Assembly: GCA_016718385.1 (NCBI GenBank) | Contig: JADKDK010000006.1 | Span: forward strand, 515,109 to 579,108 | Length of the DNA: 64,000 nt | DNA from: Gammaproteobacteria bacterium | Lineage (GTDB): Bacteria; Pseudomonadota; Gammaproteobacteria; Pseudomonadales; UBA5518 | Reading direction: 5' to 3' | In this document: in pieces, positions 1-9,413 of the stretch | Numbering within the stretch: position 1 is the stretch's first letter | Layout: each line of letters begins with the position of its first letter | The notes under the pieces: generated by a model | Told to the model about the DNA's origin: nothing | Databases searched by the model: none | What the model saw: the letters and a program-made list of their open reading frames with translations, nothing else | Translations under genes and position numbers: made by a program

Positions 1-778
1 GGCGCGACCTGACGCGCGAATGGCGACGCAAGTTCGGCGGATCGTTCGTCCACGACCGCGCCGGCTTCGAGGCCATCGATCCCGCGCGCAGCACGCACCT
101 GCTGGGGCTGTTCGAGCGTTCGCACATGGAGTACGAGGCCGGCCGCGCGCGCGACACCGGCGGCGAGCCCTCGCTGGCCGAGATGACGGCCAAGGCCATC
201 GACATCCTCGCGCGCAACCCGCGCGGCTGGTTCCTGATGGTCGAGGGCGGGCGCATCGACCACGGCCACCACGCCGGCAATGCGTACCGCGCTCTCACCG
301 ACACGATCGCGCTGTCCGACGCGGTGCGTGCGGCACTGGCGAAGGTGGACCTGCGCGAGACGCTGGTGATCGTCACTGCCGACCACAGCCACGTGTTCAC
401 GATGGCCGGCTACCCGGCACGTGGCAACCCGATCCTCGGCAAGGTCGTGGAGCCGGGCGCGAGCGCGCCCGCGCTCGCCGCCGACGGCAAGCCCTACACC
501 ACGCTCGGCTATGCCAATGGCGCCGGCCTGCATGACGGTGCCACGGGCGCGGCGCCCTACCCGCGCGGCCGCGGCAGCGGGCCGCGTCGCAGGACCTGGC
601 AGCGGTCGACACCACGCACGCGGATTTTCACCAGGAGGCGCTGGTGCCACTGGAGTCCGAGACCCACGGCGGCGAGGACGTCGCGATCTTCGCCGGCGGC
701 CCCTCGGCGCAACACTTCCACGGCGTGCAGGAGCAGAGCTACGTGTTCCACGTGATGCGCGCCGCGCTGGGGCTGTGA
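1..778 (+). pseudogene. Alkaline phosphatase, 5'-truncated by window and frameshifted
   Basis: This is the C-terminal part of a periplasmic PhoA-type alkaline phosphatase, which hydrolyses phosphomonoesters; the N-terminal half lies outside the window. Open from base 3, the frame reads RDLTREWRRKFGGSF, then the metal-binding stretches VEGGRIDHGHH and TADHSHVFT. Around 560-590 the frame is lost. The family C-terminus resumes one frame over (AAVDTTHADFHQEALVPL, then ETHGGEDVAIFAGGP) and stops with TGA at 776-778. One missing base, or two extra, in the GC-rich stretch would restore a continuous protein, so this may be a sequencing error rather than a dead gene. The next gene starts 4 bases downstream. 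Confidence 0.85.
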
Positions 779-782
779 GGCG

Positions 783-1634
783 ATGCTGCGCGAGGCTCCC
801 CGTATTCTCTGTCTGGCGACGCTGCGCGCCGCGCCGCTCGCGGAGCTGGTCGGTGCCGCGGCGCTGGCGGGCTTTGCGGGCGTCACACTGCGCCGCCACC
901 ACGTCGAACAGGCGCGCGCGGCGGGTCTCGGCGACGAGGCAATCCGCGAACTGCTGCGACAGCTGCCTCTGGGCGCGGTCATGGCCGAGGCGTTGACGCG
1001 CTGGCCGGCGGACGTGGCGCGCGACAGCGTGGCGGCGGCACAGGCGCGCGCGCTGTTCGAATGCGCCGTTGCGCTGGACACCCTGGACACCTGCGCGGTG
1101 CTGCTGGACGGCACACCGTGGCCGCGCGAGCAACTGGTGCGAGCCTTCCGCTCGCTGTGCCGGATGGCGGCGGGCTACGGCCTGCGCGTGGCGCTGGAAT
1201 TCGTGCCGTGGTCGGTGATCGGCAACCTCGAGGCGGCCATCGACCTCATCGAGCGCGCCGGCTGCGCCAACGGCGGCCTGCTGCTCGACAGCTGGCACTG
1301 GGCGCGAGCCAACACCCGCGACGAGGCACCCGGCGCCCTCGACCCCGCGCGCGTCTTCATGTTGCAGCTCAGTGATGCGCCGGCCACACCGGCCGCGGAC
1401 CTCTGGCACGAGACCCTGCACGAGCGGCTGCTGCCCGGCGCCGGGACCATCGATCTCGCTCGCCTTCTCGCCGCGCTCGAACGACGCGGCGTCGCCTGCC
1501 CGCTCGCGGCCGAGGTCTTCAGCGACCGCCTCGCCGCCCTGGATCCCGCGCTGGCTGCACGCGAACTCGCCGCGAGCCTGGAGGGCCTACTTTCACCAAA
1601 ACCGGCCCGTGAGGCGGACGCCCCCAGCCCGTAG
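783..1634 (+). CDS. Sugar phosphate isomerase/epimerase-like TIM-barrel protein
   Basis: A 283-residue protein of the xylose isomerase-like (AP endonuclease 2) TIM-barrel superfamily. Candidate metal ligands fall where the family has them: E139 in ALEFVPW, D169 and H172 in LLLDSWHWAR, the LHERLLPGAG segment near 212-221, and E244 in LAAEVFS. Members isomerise or epimerise small sugars, hydroxy acids or inositol derivatives; the substrate cannot be read from sequence. It starts 4 bases after the alkaline phosphatase stop and is followed 58 bases later by an aminotransferase, so co-transcription is possible. No signal peptide is visible, suggesting a cytoplasmic location. Confidence 0.75.
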   Translation: MLREAPRILCLATLRAAPLAELVGAAALAGFAGVTLRRHHVEQARAAGLGDEAIRELLRQLPLGAVMAEALTRWPADVARDSVAAAQARALFECAVALDTLDTCAVLLDGTPWPREQLVRAFRSLCRMAAGYGLRVALEFVPWSVIGNLEAAIDLIERAGCANGGLLLDSWHWARANTRDEAPGALDPARVFMLQLSDAPATPAADLWHETLHERLLPGAGTIDLARLLAALERRGVACPLAAEVFSDRLAALDPALAARELAASLEGLLSPKPAREADAPSP

Positions 1635-1692
1635 AATGCCCTCGCCCGCACCGCGGCTCATCATCACCCCGTGACCCTGGAGGAACCCTTCC

Positions 1693-2969
1693 GTGCGTAT
1701 CGACGAAGCCGACCGCGCCACCCTCGCAGCCTGGGAAAGCGAATTCGCGGCACGCCATGCGGCGCTGGCCGCGGCGGGATTGAAGCTCGACGTGACGCGC
1801 GGCAAGCCCAACAGCGCGCAGCTGGACCTCGCGGACCGGCTCGACGGCGTGCTGGGCGCGAACTACCGCGGCAACGACGGCACGGACCTGCGCAACTACG
1901 GCGGCCTCGACGGCATCCCGGAAGCCCGGCAGCTGTTCGCCCCGGTGCTGCAGGTGCCGGCCGACAACATGCTGGTCGGCGGCAACAGCAGCCTCACGCT
2001 GATGTGGCAATGCGCCCTGTACGGCATGCATTTCGGTTTCGAGGGTCCCGGCTCGGCCTGGCGCAACGGCGGCCCGGTGAAGTTCATCTGCCCGGTGCCG
2101 GGCTACGACCGCCATTTCGGCATCTGCGAGCACCTCGGCATCGAGATGATCACGGTGCCGATGACCGACAACGGCCCCGACATGGACGCGGTCGAGGCGC
2201 TGATCGACAGCGACCCGGCCATCCGCGGCATGTGGGTGGTGCCGCGCTTCTCGAACCCGACCGGCGCGGTCTGCGACGAGGCGACCGTGGCGCGCTGCGC
2301 GGCGCTGGGCAAGCGCGCGGCGCGCGGCTTCCGCCTGTTCTGGGACGACGCCTACGCGGTGCACGCGCTGGATCGCGACGCACCGAGGCTCGCCCCGCTC
2401 TTCGAGGCCTGCCAACGCGCCGGCACCGGGGACAGCGTGCTGTTGTTCGGCTCGACCTCCAAGATCACGCATGCCGGCGCGGGCGTGGCCTTCCTGGCCG
2501 CGTCGACGGCGAACCTCGACGCGATCCGCCGCCACATGGGCTTCAGCAGCATCGGGCCCGACAAGGTCAACCAGAAGCGCCACGTCGCCCTCCTGAAGGA
2601 TTACGCCGGCGTGCTCGATCACATGGACCGTCACGCGGCGCTTTTGCGCCCGCGCTTCGCGGCGGTGCTCGACGCGCTGGAGCGCGAGCTCGCCGGCACC
2701 GGCATGGGCTCCTGGAGCCGGCCGCGCGGAGGCTATTTCGTGTCCTTCGACACGCGTCCCGGACTGGCGAGGGAAGTGGTGCGCCTCGCCGCGGAGGCCG
2801 GCGTCAAGCTGACCCCGGCCGGCGCCACCTTCCCCTACGGCAAGGATCCCGCGGACAGCAATATCCGCATCGCGCCGAGTTTCCCGAGCTGGAGGAAATC
2901 GAACGCGCGATGGAAGTGTTCGTGGTGTGCGTGAAACTGGCTAGCGTGCGGCAGCGGCTGGCTGCGTGA
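1693..2969 (+). CDS. PLP-dependent aspartate aminotransferase-like protein (subgroup Ic), C-terminal frameshift
   Basis: Class I aminotransferase resembling the AspAT Ic group, recognised by the N-terminal stretch LKLDVTRGKPNSAQLDLAD and the PLP lysine K257 in GSTSKITHAGAG; SNPTGAV is the usual PLP/substrate loop. It is expected to exchange amino groups between aspartate or a related amino acid and a 2-oxo acid. GTG start at 1693 has a GGAGGA Shine-Dalgarno a few bases upstream. The reading frame breaks near 2880: the original frame ends WRKSNARWKCSWCA at 2934, while the shifted frame gives the expected LEEIERAMEVFVVCVKLA and stops at 2969. A one-base deletion in TTTCCCGAGCTGG explains this, and the 42-G run lies only 21 bases past the stop. 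Confidence 0.8.
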
Positions 2970-2988
2970 CCTGCCCGGACCCACGGGA

Positions 2989-3032
<44 letters not shown>

Positions 3033-3386
3033 TCAGCCGTCACCCGGCGGCTCGCCGCCGAACTGCGGGCGCATGCCCGGCAGCGGGAAGGCCATGACCT
3101 TGCCGTCGCTGCCCTTGGACTCGCGGATCCTGACCGAGCCTTCCTTCTCGACCTCGTCGATGCGGATGATCGCGTGCATCGGGATGTAGCTGCGCTTGAC
3201 GCCGGCGAACTCGCTCTTCAGCTTTTCCTCGGCCGGATCGACCACGATCTGGCTGCGCTCGCCGAACACGTATTCCTCGACCTCGATGAAGCCGTAGAGA
3301 TCGCTCTGGTAGATCTGCCTGGCATATAACTCGAACACCTGGTTCTGGTTCAGAAATATGACTTTGTAGATCGGTTCGGCCGCCAT
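3033..3386 (-). CDS. DUF1820 family protein
   Basis: A 117-residue protein of the DUF1820 family (function unknown), a conserved small gammaproteobacterial protein often encoded beside miaB, as here. The diagnostic stretches are PIYKVIFLNQNQVFELYAR, QSDLYGFIEVEEYVFGERSQ and VKRSYIPMHAIIRIDEVEKEG. Start chosen at the ATG giving MAAEPIYKV; the frame is open much further upstream but only as a shadow of miaB. It diverges from miaB across 120 bases. The last codons (PQFGGEPPGDG) abut the 42-G run, so the true C-terminus could differ if that region is misassembled. Confidence 0.85.
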   Translation of the reverse strand: MAAEPIYKVIFLNQNQVFELYARQIYQSDLYGFIEVEEYVFGERSQIVVDPAEEKLKSEFAGVKRSYIPMHAIIRIDEVEKEGSVRIRESKGSDGKVMAFPLPGMRPQFGGEPPGDG

Positions 3387-3506
3387 GCGCGTATCGCTCG
3401 TCGGTGGGTAAATGCAAGGGGGCGCGAAGGATACCACAGCCCCCGCCTGTGCATCGCCCGCCGCGGCCGCTATAATTTCAGCCCTTTTTTCGTACCCCCG
3501 ACGCCC

Positions 3507-4853
3507 ATGAACGACCGTCCCGCCCGGAAAGTGTTCGTGCAGACCCACGGCTGCCAGATGAACGAGTACGACTCCGCGCGCATGCTCGACCTGCTGCGCG
3601 AGAGCCACGGCCTGCAGGCCACCGACAACGCGGACGAGGCCGACGTGCTGGTGTTGAACACCTGCTCGATCCGCGAGAAGGCGCAGGAGAAGGTGTTCCA
3701 CCAGCTCGGCCGCTGGCGCAAGCTCAAGGAGGAACGCCCGGGCCTGGTGATCGGTGTCGGCGGTTGCGTGGCCAGCCAGGAAGGCGGGGCGATCGGCCGC
3801 CGCGCGCCCTACGTCGACATGGTGTTCGGCCCGCAGACCCTGCACCGGCTGCCCGAGATGCTCGACACCGCGCTCGCCGGCGAGCGCCGCGGTCCGGTGG
3901 TCGACATCAGCTTCCCCGAGATCGAGAAGTTCGACCGCCTGCCGGAGCCCTCGGTGAGCGGGGTGAGCGCCTTCGTCTCGGTGATGGAGGGCTGCAGCAA
4001 GTACTGCAGCTTCTGCGTGGTGCCCTATACGCGCGGCGAGGAAGTCAGCCGCCCGCTCGACGACGTGCTCGCCGAGATCGCGCACCTCGCCGCCCGGGGC
4101 GTGCGCGAGGTGAACCTTCTCGGGCAGAACGTCAACGCCTACCGTGGCCGCAACCACCTGGGCGAGATCACCGACTTCGCCGAACTGCTGCACCTGGTGG
4201 CGGCCGTGGAGGGCATCGGGCGCATCCGCTACACCACCTCGCACCCGCTGGAGTTCAGCGACGCACTGGTGCAGGCCTACGCGGACATCCCGCAACTGGT
4301 CAGCCACGTGCATCTCCCGGTGCAGAGCGGCTCGGACCGCATCCTCGCGGCGATGAAGCGCAATCACACCGCGCTCGAGTACAAGTCGACCATCCGCAAG
4401 CTGCGCCGCGTGCGCCCGGATATCAGCATCTCCTCGGATTTCATCGTGGGCTTCCCCGGCGAGACGGAAAAGGACTTCGAGGACACCATGCGCCTGATCG
4501 CGGACGTGGGCTTCGACCACTCGTTCAGCTTCGTCTACAGCGCGCGCCCCGGCACGCCGGCCGCCGAGCTGCCCGACGACACGCCCGAGGAGCTCAAGAA
4601 GCAGCGCCTGGCGCTGCTGCAGGCGCGCATCAACCAGCAGGCCTTCGAGATCAGCCGGCGCATGGTCGGGCGTATCGAGCGCGTGCTGGTCACCGAGGTG
4701 TCGAAACGCGACCCGGGCCGCCTGCAGGGGCGCACGGAGAACAACCGGCTCACGCATTTCAGCAGCGACGACACGGGCCTGATCGGGCAGTTCGTCGACG
4801 TGGAGATCACCGAGGCGCTGCCGAACTCGCTGCGCGCGGAGCGGCCCGTGTAG
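3507..4853 (+). CDS. miaB: tRNA-2-methylthio-N6-dimethylallyladenosine synthase MiaB
   Basis: 448-residue radical-SAM methylthiotransferase that adds a 2-methylthio group to i6A37 of tRNAs reading UNN codons, using two [4Fe-4S] clusters. The N-terminal UPF0004 domain carries C16 (VQTHGCQMNEYDS), C53 (NTCSIREKA) and C87 (GGCVAS). The radical-SAM motif is C163-x3-C167-x2-C170 (GCSKYCSFCVVPYTRG), and a TRAM-like tail closes the protein (about 380-445). Length is normal. It heads the conserved miaB-phoH-ybeY-corC-lnt run. The TAG stop (4851-4853) is also the TAG of the GTAG head of a 66-bp palindromic repeat. Confidence 0.97.
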   Translation: MNDRPARKVFVQTHGCQMNEYDSARMLDLLRESHGLQATDNADEADVLVLNTCSIREKAQEKVFHQLGRWRKLKEERPGLVIGVGGCVASQEGGAIGRRAPYVDMVFGPQTLHRLPEMLDTALAGERRGPVVDISFPEIEKFDRLPEPSVSGVSAFVSVMEGCSKYCSFCVVPYTRGEEVSRPLDDVLAEIAHLAARGVREVNLLGQNVNAYRGRNHLGEITDFAELLHLVAAVEGIGRIRYTTSHPLEFSDALVQAYADIPQLVSHVHLPVQSGSDRILAAMKRNHTALEYKSTIRKLRRVRPDISISSDFIVGFPGETEKDFEDTMRLIADVGFDHSFSFVYSARPGTPAAELPDDTPEELKKQRLALLQARINQQAFEISRRMVGRIERVLVTEVSKRDPGRLQGRTENNRLTHFSSDDTGLIGQFVDVEITEALPNSLRAERPV

Positions 4854-4915
4854 GTCGGCATTCATGCCGACTCGTGCCTCGCCAAATGCTGCTGTCGCCA
4901 TGAATGGCGACCCAC
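4850..4915. repeat. 66-bp GTAG-type palindromic element, copy 1
   Basis: Starts with GTAG, then the hairpin arm GTCGGCATTCATGCCGAC, a 22-base spacer, the second arm GTCGCCATGAATGGCGAC, and ends CCAC, a variant of the inverted GTAG (CTAC) seen in other copies. Its GTAG supplies the miaB stop codon. It resembles a pair of inverted REP elements (BIME-like) and sits between miaB and phoH, where it could act as an mRNA 3' stabiliser or attenuator. Confidence 0.9.
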
Positions 4916-5002
4916 GGAGGGGGGGGGCTGCGCTTTCGCGGGTCTCCGATTGACGTTATCCTTGGCCCGTCCCCCTGGCCGCAAGAGGCCCCAGAAACCC
5001 CT

Positions 5003-6028
5003 TTGAACGACCCGCAGACACTACAGTTCATCCTCGAGCCCAGCGACTCGCGCCGCCTGGCGCGGTTGTGCGGTCAGTTCGACCAGCACCTTCATCTCAT
5101 CGAAGAGCGCCTCGGCGTCAGCATCCGCAACCGCGGCAACCACTTCGTGGTGGAGGGCCCGGAGCAGGCCCGCATTGCCGCGCGCGCGGTGATCATCCAT
5201 CTCTACGACGAGACCGCCCGCCACCTCGAACTGACCCCGGACCAGGTGCACCTGCGCCTGCAGCAGTCCGGCGTCGAGGAGCTGACCGCGGCCCACGCCG
5301 CCGGCGAGGGCGAAGTCGCCCCGCTGGGCGTCGTGCGCCTGCGCCGCGCGGTCATCAAGCCGCGCGGCAAGAGCCAGCAGCACTACGTGCGCTCGATCCA
5401 CCAGCACGACATAAACTTCGGCGTCGGCCCCGCCGGAACCGGCAAGACCTACCTCGCGGTGGCCTGCGCGGTGGCGGCGCTGGAGAGCGACCAGGTGCGC
5501 CGCATCCTGCTGGTGCGCCCGGCGGTCGAGGCCGGCGAGAAGCTCGGCTTCCTGCCCGGCGACCTCGCGCAGAAGATCGATCCGTATCTGCGCCCGCTCT
5601 ACGACGCGCTCTACGAGATGCTCGGCTTCGAGACGGTGGGCAAGCTGATCGAGCGCCACGTCATCGAGGTCTGCCCGCTCGCCTACATGCGCGGACGCAC
5701 GCTGAACCACGCCTTCGTGATCCTCGACGAGAGCCAGAACACGACGCCGGAGCAGATGAAGATGTTCCTGACCCGCATCGGCTTCGGCTCGAAGGCGGTG
5801 ATCACCGGCGACGTCACGCAGGTCGACCTGCCGCGCGGCACGCAATCGGGCCTGGCGCAGGTGATGACATTCCTCGAGGGCGTCGAGGGCATCGGCTTCA
5901 CCTGGTTCACCCCGCGCGACGTGGTGCGCCACCCGCTGGTGCAGCGCATTGTGGAGGCCTACGAAGTCTTCGAGAAGCGGCTCGCCTCCGAGCCCGCGGC
6001 ACCGCGCCGCGGTCGCACGCCGCAGTAG
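5003..6028 (+). CDS. ybeZ: PhoH-like ATPase (YbeZ)
   Basis: PhoH-family P-loop NTPase paired with the YbeY rRNA endonuclease in ribosome maturation and RNA metabolism. The N-terminal KH-like region (1-125) is followed by Walker A GPAGTGKT (142-149) and Walker B ILDESQNTTPEQMKMFLTR, then TGDVTQVDLP. I chose the TTG at 5003 (MNDPQTLQFILEPSD, 341 residues), because conservation begins there. An ATG at 4904 would add 33 non-family residues translated from the repeat and a G tract; that alternative cannot be strictly excluded. The stop TAG is followed directly by the ybeY ATG. Confidence 0.9.
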   Translation: MNDPQTLQFILEPSDSRRLARLCGQFDQHLHLIEERLGVSIRNRGNHFVVEGPEQARIAARAVIIHLYDETARHLELTPDQVHLRLQQSGVEELTAAHAAGEGEVAPLGVVRLRRAVIKPRGKSQQHYVRSIHQHDINFGVGPAGTGKTYLAVACAVAALESDQVRRILLVRPAVEAGEKLGFLPGDLAQKIDPYLRPLYDALYEMLGFETVGKLIERHVIEVCPLAYMRGRTLNHAFVILDESQNTTPEQMKMFLTRIGFGSKAVITGDVTQVDLPRGTQSGLAQVMTFLEGVEGIGFTWFTPRDVVRHPLVQRIVEAYEVFEKRLASEPAAPRRGRTPQ

Positions 6029-6504
6029 ATGCCAGGGCGCGTTCACGTGGACGGCGCATCGACGGATTCCGGAATACCCGGGGCGCCGAGCATGCGCCGC
6101 TGGGTGCGCGCGGCGCTCGGCGCCGCGCACGCGGAGGCAGAGATCTCGGTGCGCATCGTCGACGAGCCCGAGATGCGCGAACTGAACGCGCGCTACCGCC
6201 ACAAGGACTACCCCACCAACGTGCTGTCGTTCCCGGCCGGGCTGCCGCCGGGCGTGGACGTGCCGCTGCTCGGGGACATCGTGGTCTGCGCCCCGGTGGT
6301 GAACCGCGAGGCCGCCGAGCAGCACAAGCTGCAGCGCGCGCGCACTGGGCGCACATGCTGGTGCATGGCACGCTGCACCTGCTGGGCCACGACCACGAAC
6401 GCGCGCGCGATGCCGCGGTGATGGAGGCGCTCGAGGTGCGCATCCTCGCCGGCCTGAAATTCCCCGACCCCTACCAAGAGCATGAACAAGCTGAACGGCC
6501 ATGA
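6029..6504 (+). CDS. ybeY: rRNA maturation endoribonuclease YbeY, internal frameshift
   Basis: Single-strand-specific zinc endoribonuclease needed for 16S rRNA 3'-end maturation and ribosome quality control. The first frame gives ISVRIVDEPEMRELNARYRHKDYPTNVLSF and LGDIVVCAPVVNREA. It then derails near 6335-6345 in a GCGCGCGC stretch. The next frame over carries the catalytic HGTLHLLGHDHE zinc motif and ends at 6504. A one-base loss (or gain of one GC pair) explains the break. Because ybeY is highly conserved and its neighbours are intact, a sequencing indel is more likely than inactivation. The stop overlaps the corC start (ATGA). Confidence 0.88.
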
Positions 6505-7358
6505 GTGACGATCGCAACGCAGACGAGCACGACGAACGGTCGTGGCTCGAGAAAATCGCGCAGCTGTTCTCCTCCGACCCGCGCACCCGCAAGGACCTGC
6601 TCGATATCCTGGTGATCGCCGAGCAGAACGACGTGATCGACACCGAGACCCACGGCATCATGCAGGGGGCGCTGGAGGTCGCGCACCTGCAGGTGCGCGA
6701 CGTGATGATCCCGCGCCCGCAGATGGTGTGCCTGCACAGCGACGAGTCGCCCGGCGAAGTGGTGCGCCGCGTGATCGAGTCCGGGCACTCGCGTTACCCG
6801 GTGACCGGCGACAGCAGCGACGACGTGCTCGGCATCGTGCTCGCCAAGGACATGCTGGCGCAGCTGTTCGCCAACGGCCCCGGCAGCATCGACATCGCAC
6901 AACTGCTGCGCCCGGCCACCTTCATCCCCGAGAGCAAGCGCCTGAACGTGCTGCTGCGCGAGTTCCGCGAGAACCGCAACCACATCGCGATCGTGATCGA
7001 CGAGTACGGCGGCGTGGCGGGCCTGGTCACCATCGAGGACGTGCTCGAGGAGATCGTCGGGGAGATCGAGGACGAGCACGACAAGCAGCAGGACACCTTC
7101 ATCAAGAAGCTGTCCGAGAACGACTACCTGATCAAGGCGCTGACGCCGATCGAGGAATTCAACGAGTACTTCGACGCGAGACTGAGCGACGACGAATTCG
7201 ACACCATCGGCGGCATCGTGATGCAGACCTTCGGCCACCTGCCGCGGCGCAACGAGATCGCCGAGATCGAGGGCTTCCACTTCAAGGTGCTCAACGCCGA
7301 CAGCCGCCAGATCCACCTGCTGCGGCTGAACCTGGATCCCGGCGCCTCGGGCGGATGA
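6501..7358 (+). CDS. corC: CorC/HlyC family CBS-domain protein (YbeX)
   Basis: A 285-residue protein with two CBS domains (about 65-195) and a C-terminal CorC_HlyC domain (about 205-282, with IGGIVMQTFGHLPRRNE). The N-terminus RSWLEKIAQLFSSDPRTRKDLLDIL is typical of YbeX. Family members have been linked to magnesium/cobalt efflux with CorA and, in Enterobacteria, to ribosome-associated phenotypes; no membrane segments are present here. It sits between ybeY and lnt with four-base overlaps on both sides, as in the conserved operon. Confidence 0.93.
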   Translation: MSDDRNADEHDERSWLEKIAQLFSSDPRTRKDLLDILVIAEQNDVIDTETHGIMQGALEVAHLQVRDVMIPRPQMVCLHSDESPGEVVRRVIESGHSRYPVTGDSSDDVLGIVLAKDMLAQLFANGPGSIDIAQLLRPATFIPESKRLNVLLREFRENRNHIAIVIDEYGGVAGLVTIEDVLEEIVGEIEDEHDKQQDTFIKKLSENDYLIKALTPIEEFNEYFDARLSDDEFDTIGGIVMQTFGHLPRRNEIAEIEGFHFKVLNADSRQIHLLRLNLDPGASGG

Positions 7359-8872
7359 ACTTCCCCGGCCGACTGGCAGGCCCCGGCATCGCGGGCCACG
7401 CGGCCGCGCTGCTGGCGGGCGCGCTGCTGCCCGCCGCGCTCGCGCCCTTCGACATCTGGCCCCTGGCGGTGCTGTGCCCGCTCGCGCTGCTGGCGCTGCT
7501 ACGCCGTCTCCGCCCGGGCGCCGCGGCACTGCGCGCGTGGAGCTTCGGTGTCGGCATGTTCGGCACCGGCGCGTCCTGGGTGTACGTGAGCATTCACCAG
7601 TACGGCTCGGCCCCGGTACCGCTGGCCGGCGTGCTGACGCTGCTGTTCTGCCTCGGCCTGGCGCTGTTCCCCGCGTTCACCTTCTGGGCCTGGGCGCGCT
7701 GGCTGCGCGAGCGACCCGGCGGCGTGCTGTTCGGCTTCACCGCGGCCTGGGTGCTGGGCGAGTGGTGGCGCGGCTGGTTCCTCACCGGCTTCCCGTGGCT
7801 CTACGCCGGCTACAGCCAGCTCGAGGCGCCGCTGGCCGGCTGGGCACCGCTCATCGGCGTGCTCGGGATCGGGCTGATACTCGCCTTCACCGCCGCGGCG
7901 CTCTACCTCACCCTCGCGCGCACGCGCGGCGGCCCGGCGGCGCTCGCAGCCAGCGCGCTGCTCTGGACCGCCGGCCCCCTGCTCGAGCGCATCGACTGGA
8001 CCGGGCCCACCGGCGAGCCGCTGTCGGTCGCCATGGTGCAGGGCAACATCGCGCAGGAACTCAAGTGGGAACCCGGGCAGCTGGAGGCGATCCTGGACAC
8101 CTACGTCGCGATGAGCGAACCGCTGTGGGGCACCGACCTGCTGGTTTGGCCGGAGGCCGCCGTGCCGGCCTATCTCGACCTGGTCGTGGAGCAACTCGCG
8201 CCGCTCGCGGCACGCGCGGTGGACTCGGGCAGCACGCTGCTGCTCGGCATCCCGACGCGTGATGCCAACGAATCGAAGCGACGCGGTTTCGACGCCTTCA
8301 ACAGTATCGCGGTGATCGGCGCCGACTCCGGCCTGTACCACAAGCGCCGCCTGGTGCCATTCGGGGAGTATGTGCCGCTGGAATCCGTGCTGCGCGGCCT
8401 GATCGCCTTCTTCGACCTGCCGATGTCGAGCTTCAGCAGCGGTCCCGCCGAACAGGCCCCGCTCACGGTGCGCGGGCTGCGCGTGGCGCCCTCGATCTGT
8501 TACGAGATCGTCTACCCGGACCTGGTCGGCGCCGGCGCCGCGCAGGCCGAGCTGCTGCTCACCGTGAGCAACGACACCTGGTTCGGCGCCTCGATAGGCC
8601 CCCTGCAGCACCTGCAGATGGCGCGCATGCGCGCGCTCGAGACCGGCCGGCCGCTGATCCGCGCCACCAACAACGGCATTTCGGCGCTGATCAACGAACG
8701 CGGCAGGGTGCTGGTGCGCGGCGGCCAGTTCACGCAGGAGATCATCCGCGGCGAGGTGCAGCCCACCAAGGGGCTCACGCCGTTCGCGCGCTGGGGCTCG
8801 TGGTGCGCACTGCTGCTGGCCGTGCTGCCGCTGCTGGCGGCGCAGCGCGTGCGTCGCCCGGCGCGGCGATAG
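7355..8872 (+). CDS. lnt: Apolipoprotein N-acyltransferase Lnt
   Basis: 505-residue inner-membrane enzyme that transfers a third acyl chain to the N-terminal cysteine of lipoproteins, the last maturation step before Lol export. Several hydrophobic segments fill roughly residues 10-200, followed by the periplasmic nitrilase-like domain. The catalytic triad is visible as Glu in VWPEAAVPAY, Lys in YHKRRLVPFGEYVP and Cys in APSICYEIVYPD. The ATG overlaps the corC stop (ATGA). Lipoprotein genes elsewhere in the window (lptE, rlpA, OmpA-like, LpoP-like) would be its substrates. Confidence 0.96.
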   Translation: MNFPGRLAGPGIAGHAAALLAGALLPAALAPFDIWPLAVLCPLALLALLRRLRPGAAALRAWSFGVGMFGTGASWVYVSIHQYGSAPVPLAGVLTLLFCLGLALFPAFTFWAWARWLRERPGGVLFGFTAAWVLGEWWRGWFLTGFPWLYAGYSQLEAPLAGWAPLIGVLGIGLILAFTAAALYLTLARTRGGPAALAASALLWTAGPLLERIDWTGPTGEPLSVAMVQGNIAQELKWEPGQLEAILDTYVAMSEPLWGTDLLVWPEAAVPAYLDLVVEQLAPLAARAVDSGSTLLLGIPTRDANESKRRGFDAFNSIAVIGADSGLYHKRRLVPFGEYVPLESVLRGLIAFFDLPMSSFSSGPAEQAPLTVRGLRVAPSICYEIVYPDLVGAGAAQAELLLTVSNDTWFGASIGPLQHLQMARMRALETGRPLIRATNNGISALINERGRVLVRGGQFTQEIIRGEVQPTKGLTPFARWGSWCALLLAVLPLLAAQRVRRPARR

Positions 8873-8881
8873 CGCCCCGGT

Positions 8882-9268
8882 TCAGACTGCCGGCGCATCC
8901 CACGGCAGCGGCAACGCCGTTCCATCCGCGTTATTCACCCGCACCGGCGCCATGCCGAGCGCGGCGACCAGGCGCATCTCCTCGTCCGAAGTGTTCACTA
9001 TCTGGTGCACCACGTCGGGCGCGAGGATCAGCGTCGAGTTGGGGCCGAAGGAATGCGTCTGCCCACCCACCATGCATTCGCCGTGGCCCGACAGCACCAG
9101 GATCACTTCCTCGCAAGCGTGACGGTGCACCGGCGTCGCGGCGCCGGGGGCCATCGTCTGCGACCAGACCTCCATCGTCGTCACGCCCTGCCTGTGGCCG
9201 GCGATCGTCTGGTGGCGCAGCCCCGGCAGCTCCAGGATGTCCAGTTCGTTGTTGTCGATTACCGGCAT
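8882..9268 (-). CDS. Cupin domain protein
   Basis: 128-residue single-domain cupin. Motif 1 is PVHRHACEEVILVLSGHGE (metal ligands H, H, E) and motif 2 is NSTLILAPDVVHQIVNTSDEE. The ATG giving MPVIDNNELDILELPG is chosen because GGGAGGCGAC lies immediately upstream; a longer open frame has no such signal. It is transcribed toward lnt, with only 9 bases between the two stops. Substrate and reaction are unknown; cupins of this size include dioxygenases, sugar isomerases and small-molecule sensors. Confidence 0.8.
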   Translation of the reverse strand: MPVIDNNELDILELPGLRHQTIAGHRQGVTTMEVWSQTMAPGAATPVHRHACEEVILVLSGHGECMVGGQTHSFGPNSTLILAPDVVHQIVNTSDEEMRLVAALGMAPVRVNNADGTALPLPWDAPAV

Positions 9269-9413
9269 GTCGCCTCCCTGGTGATTGTGCAGGCGGAGCG
9301 AATCCTTACCCACGGGACAGCGGGTGTGCAACCCTGCGGCCTCCCCGTGCTGGCCCGCGCCGAGCCCCGTGCGCTATCCTGTGCGCCTTTTTGCCGCCAG
9401 ACCCGCCCAGACC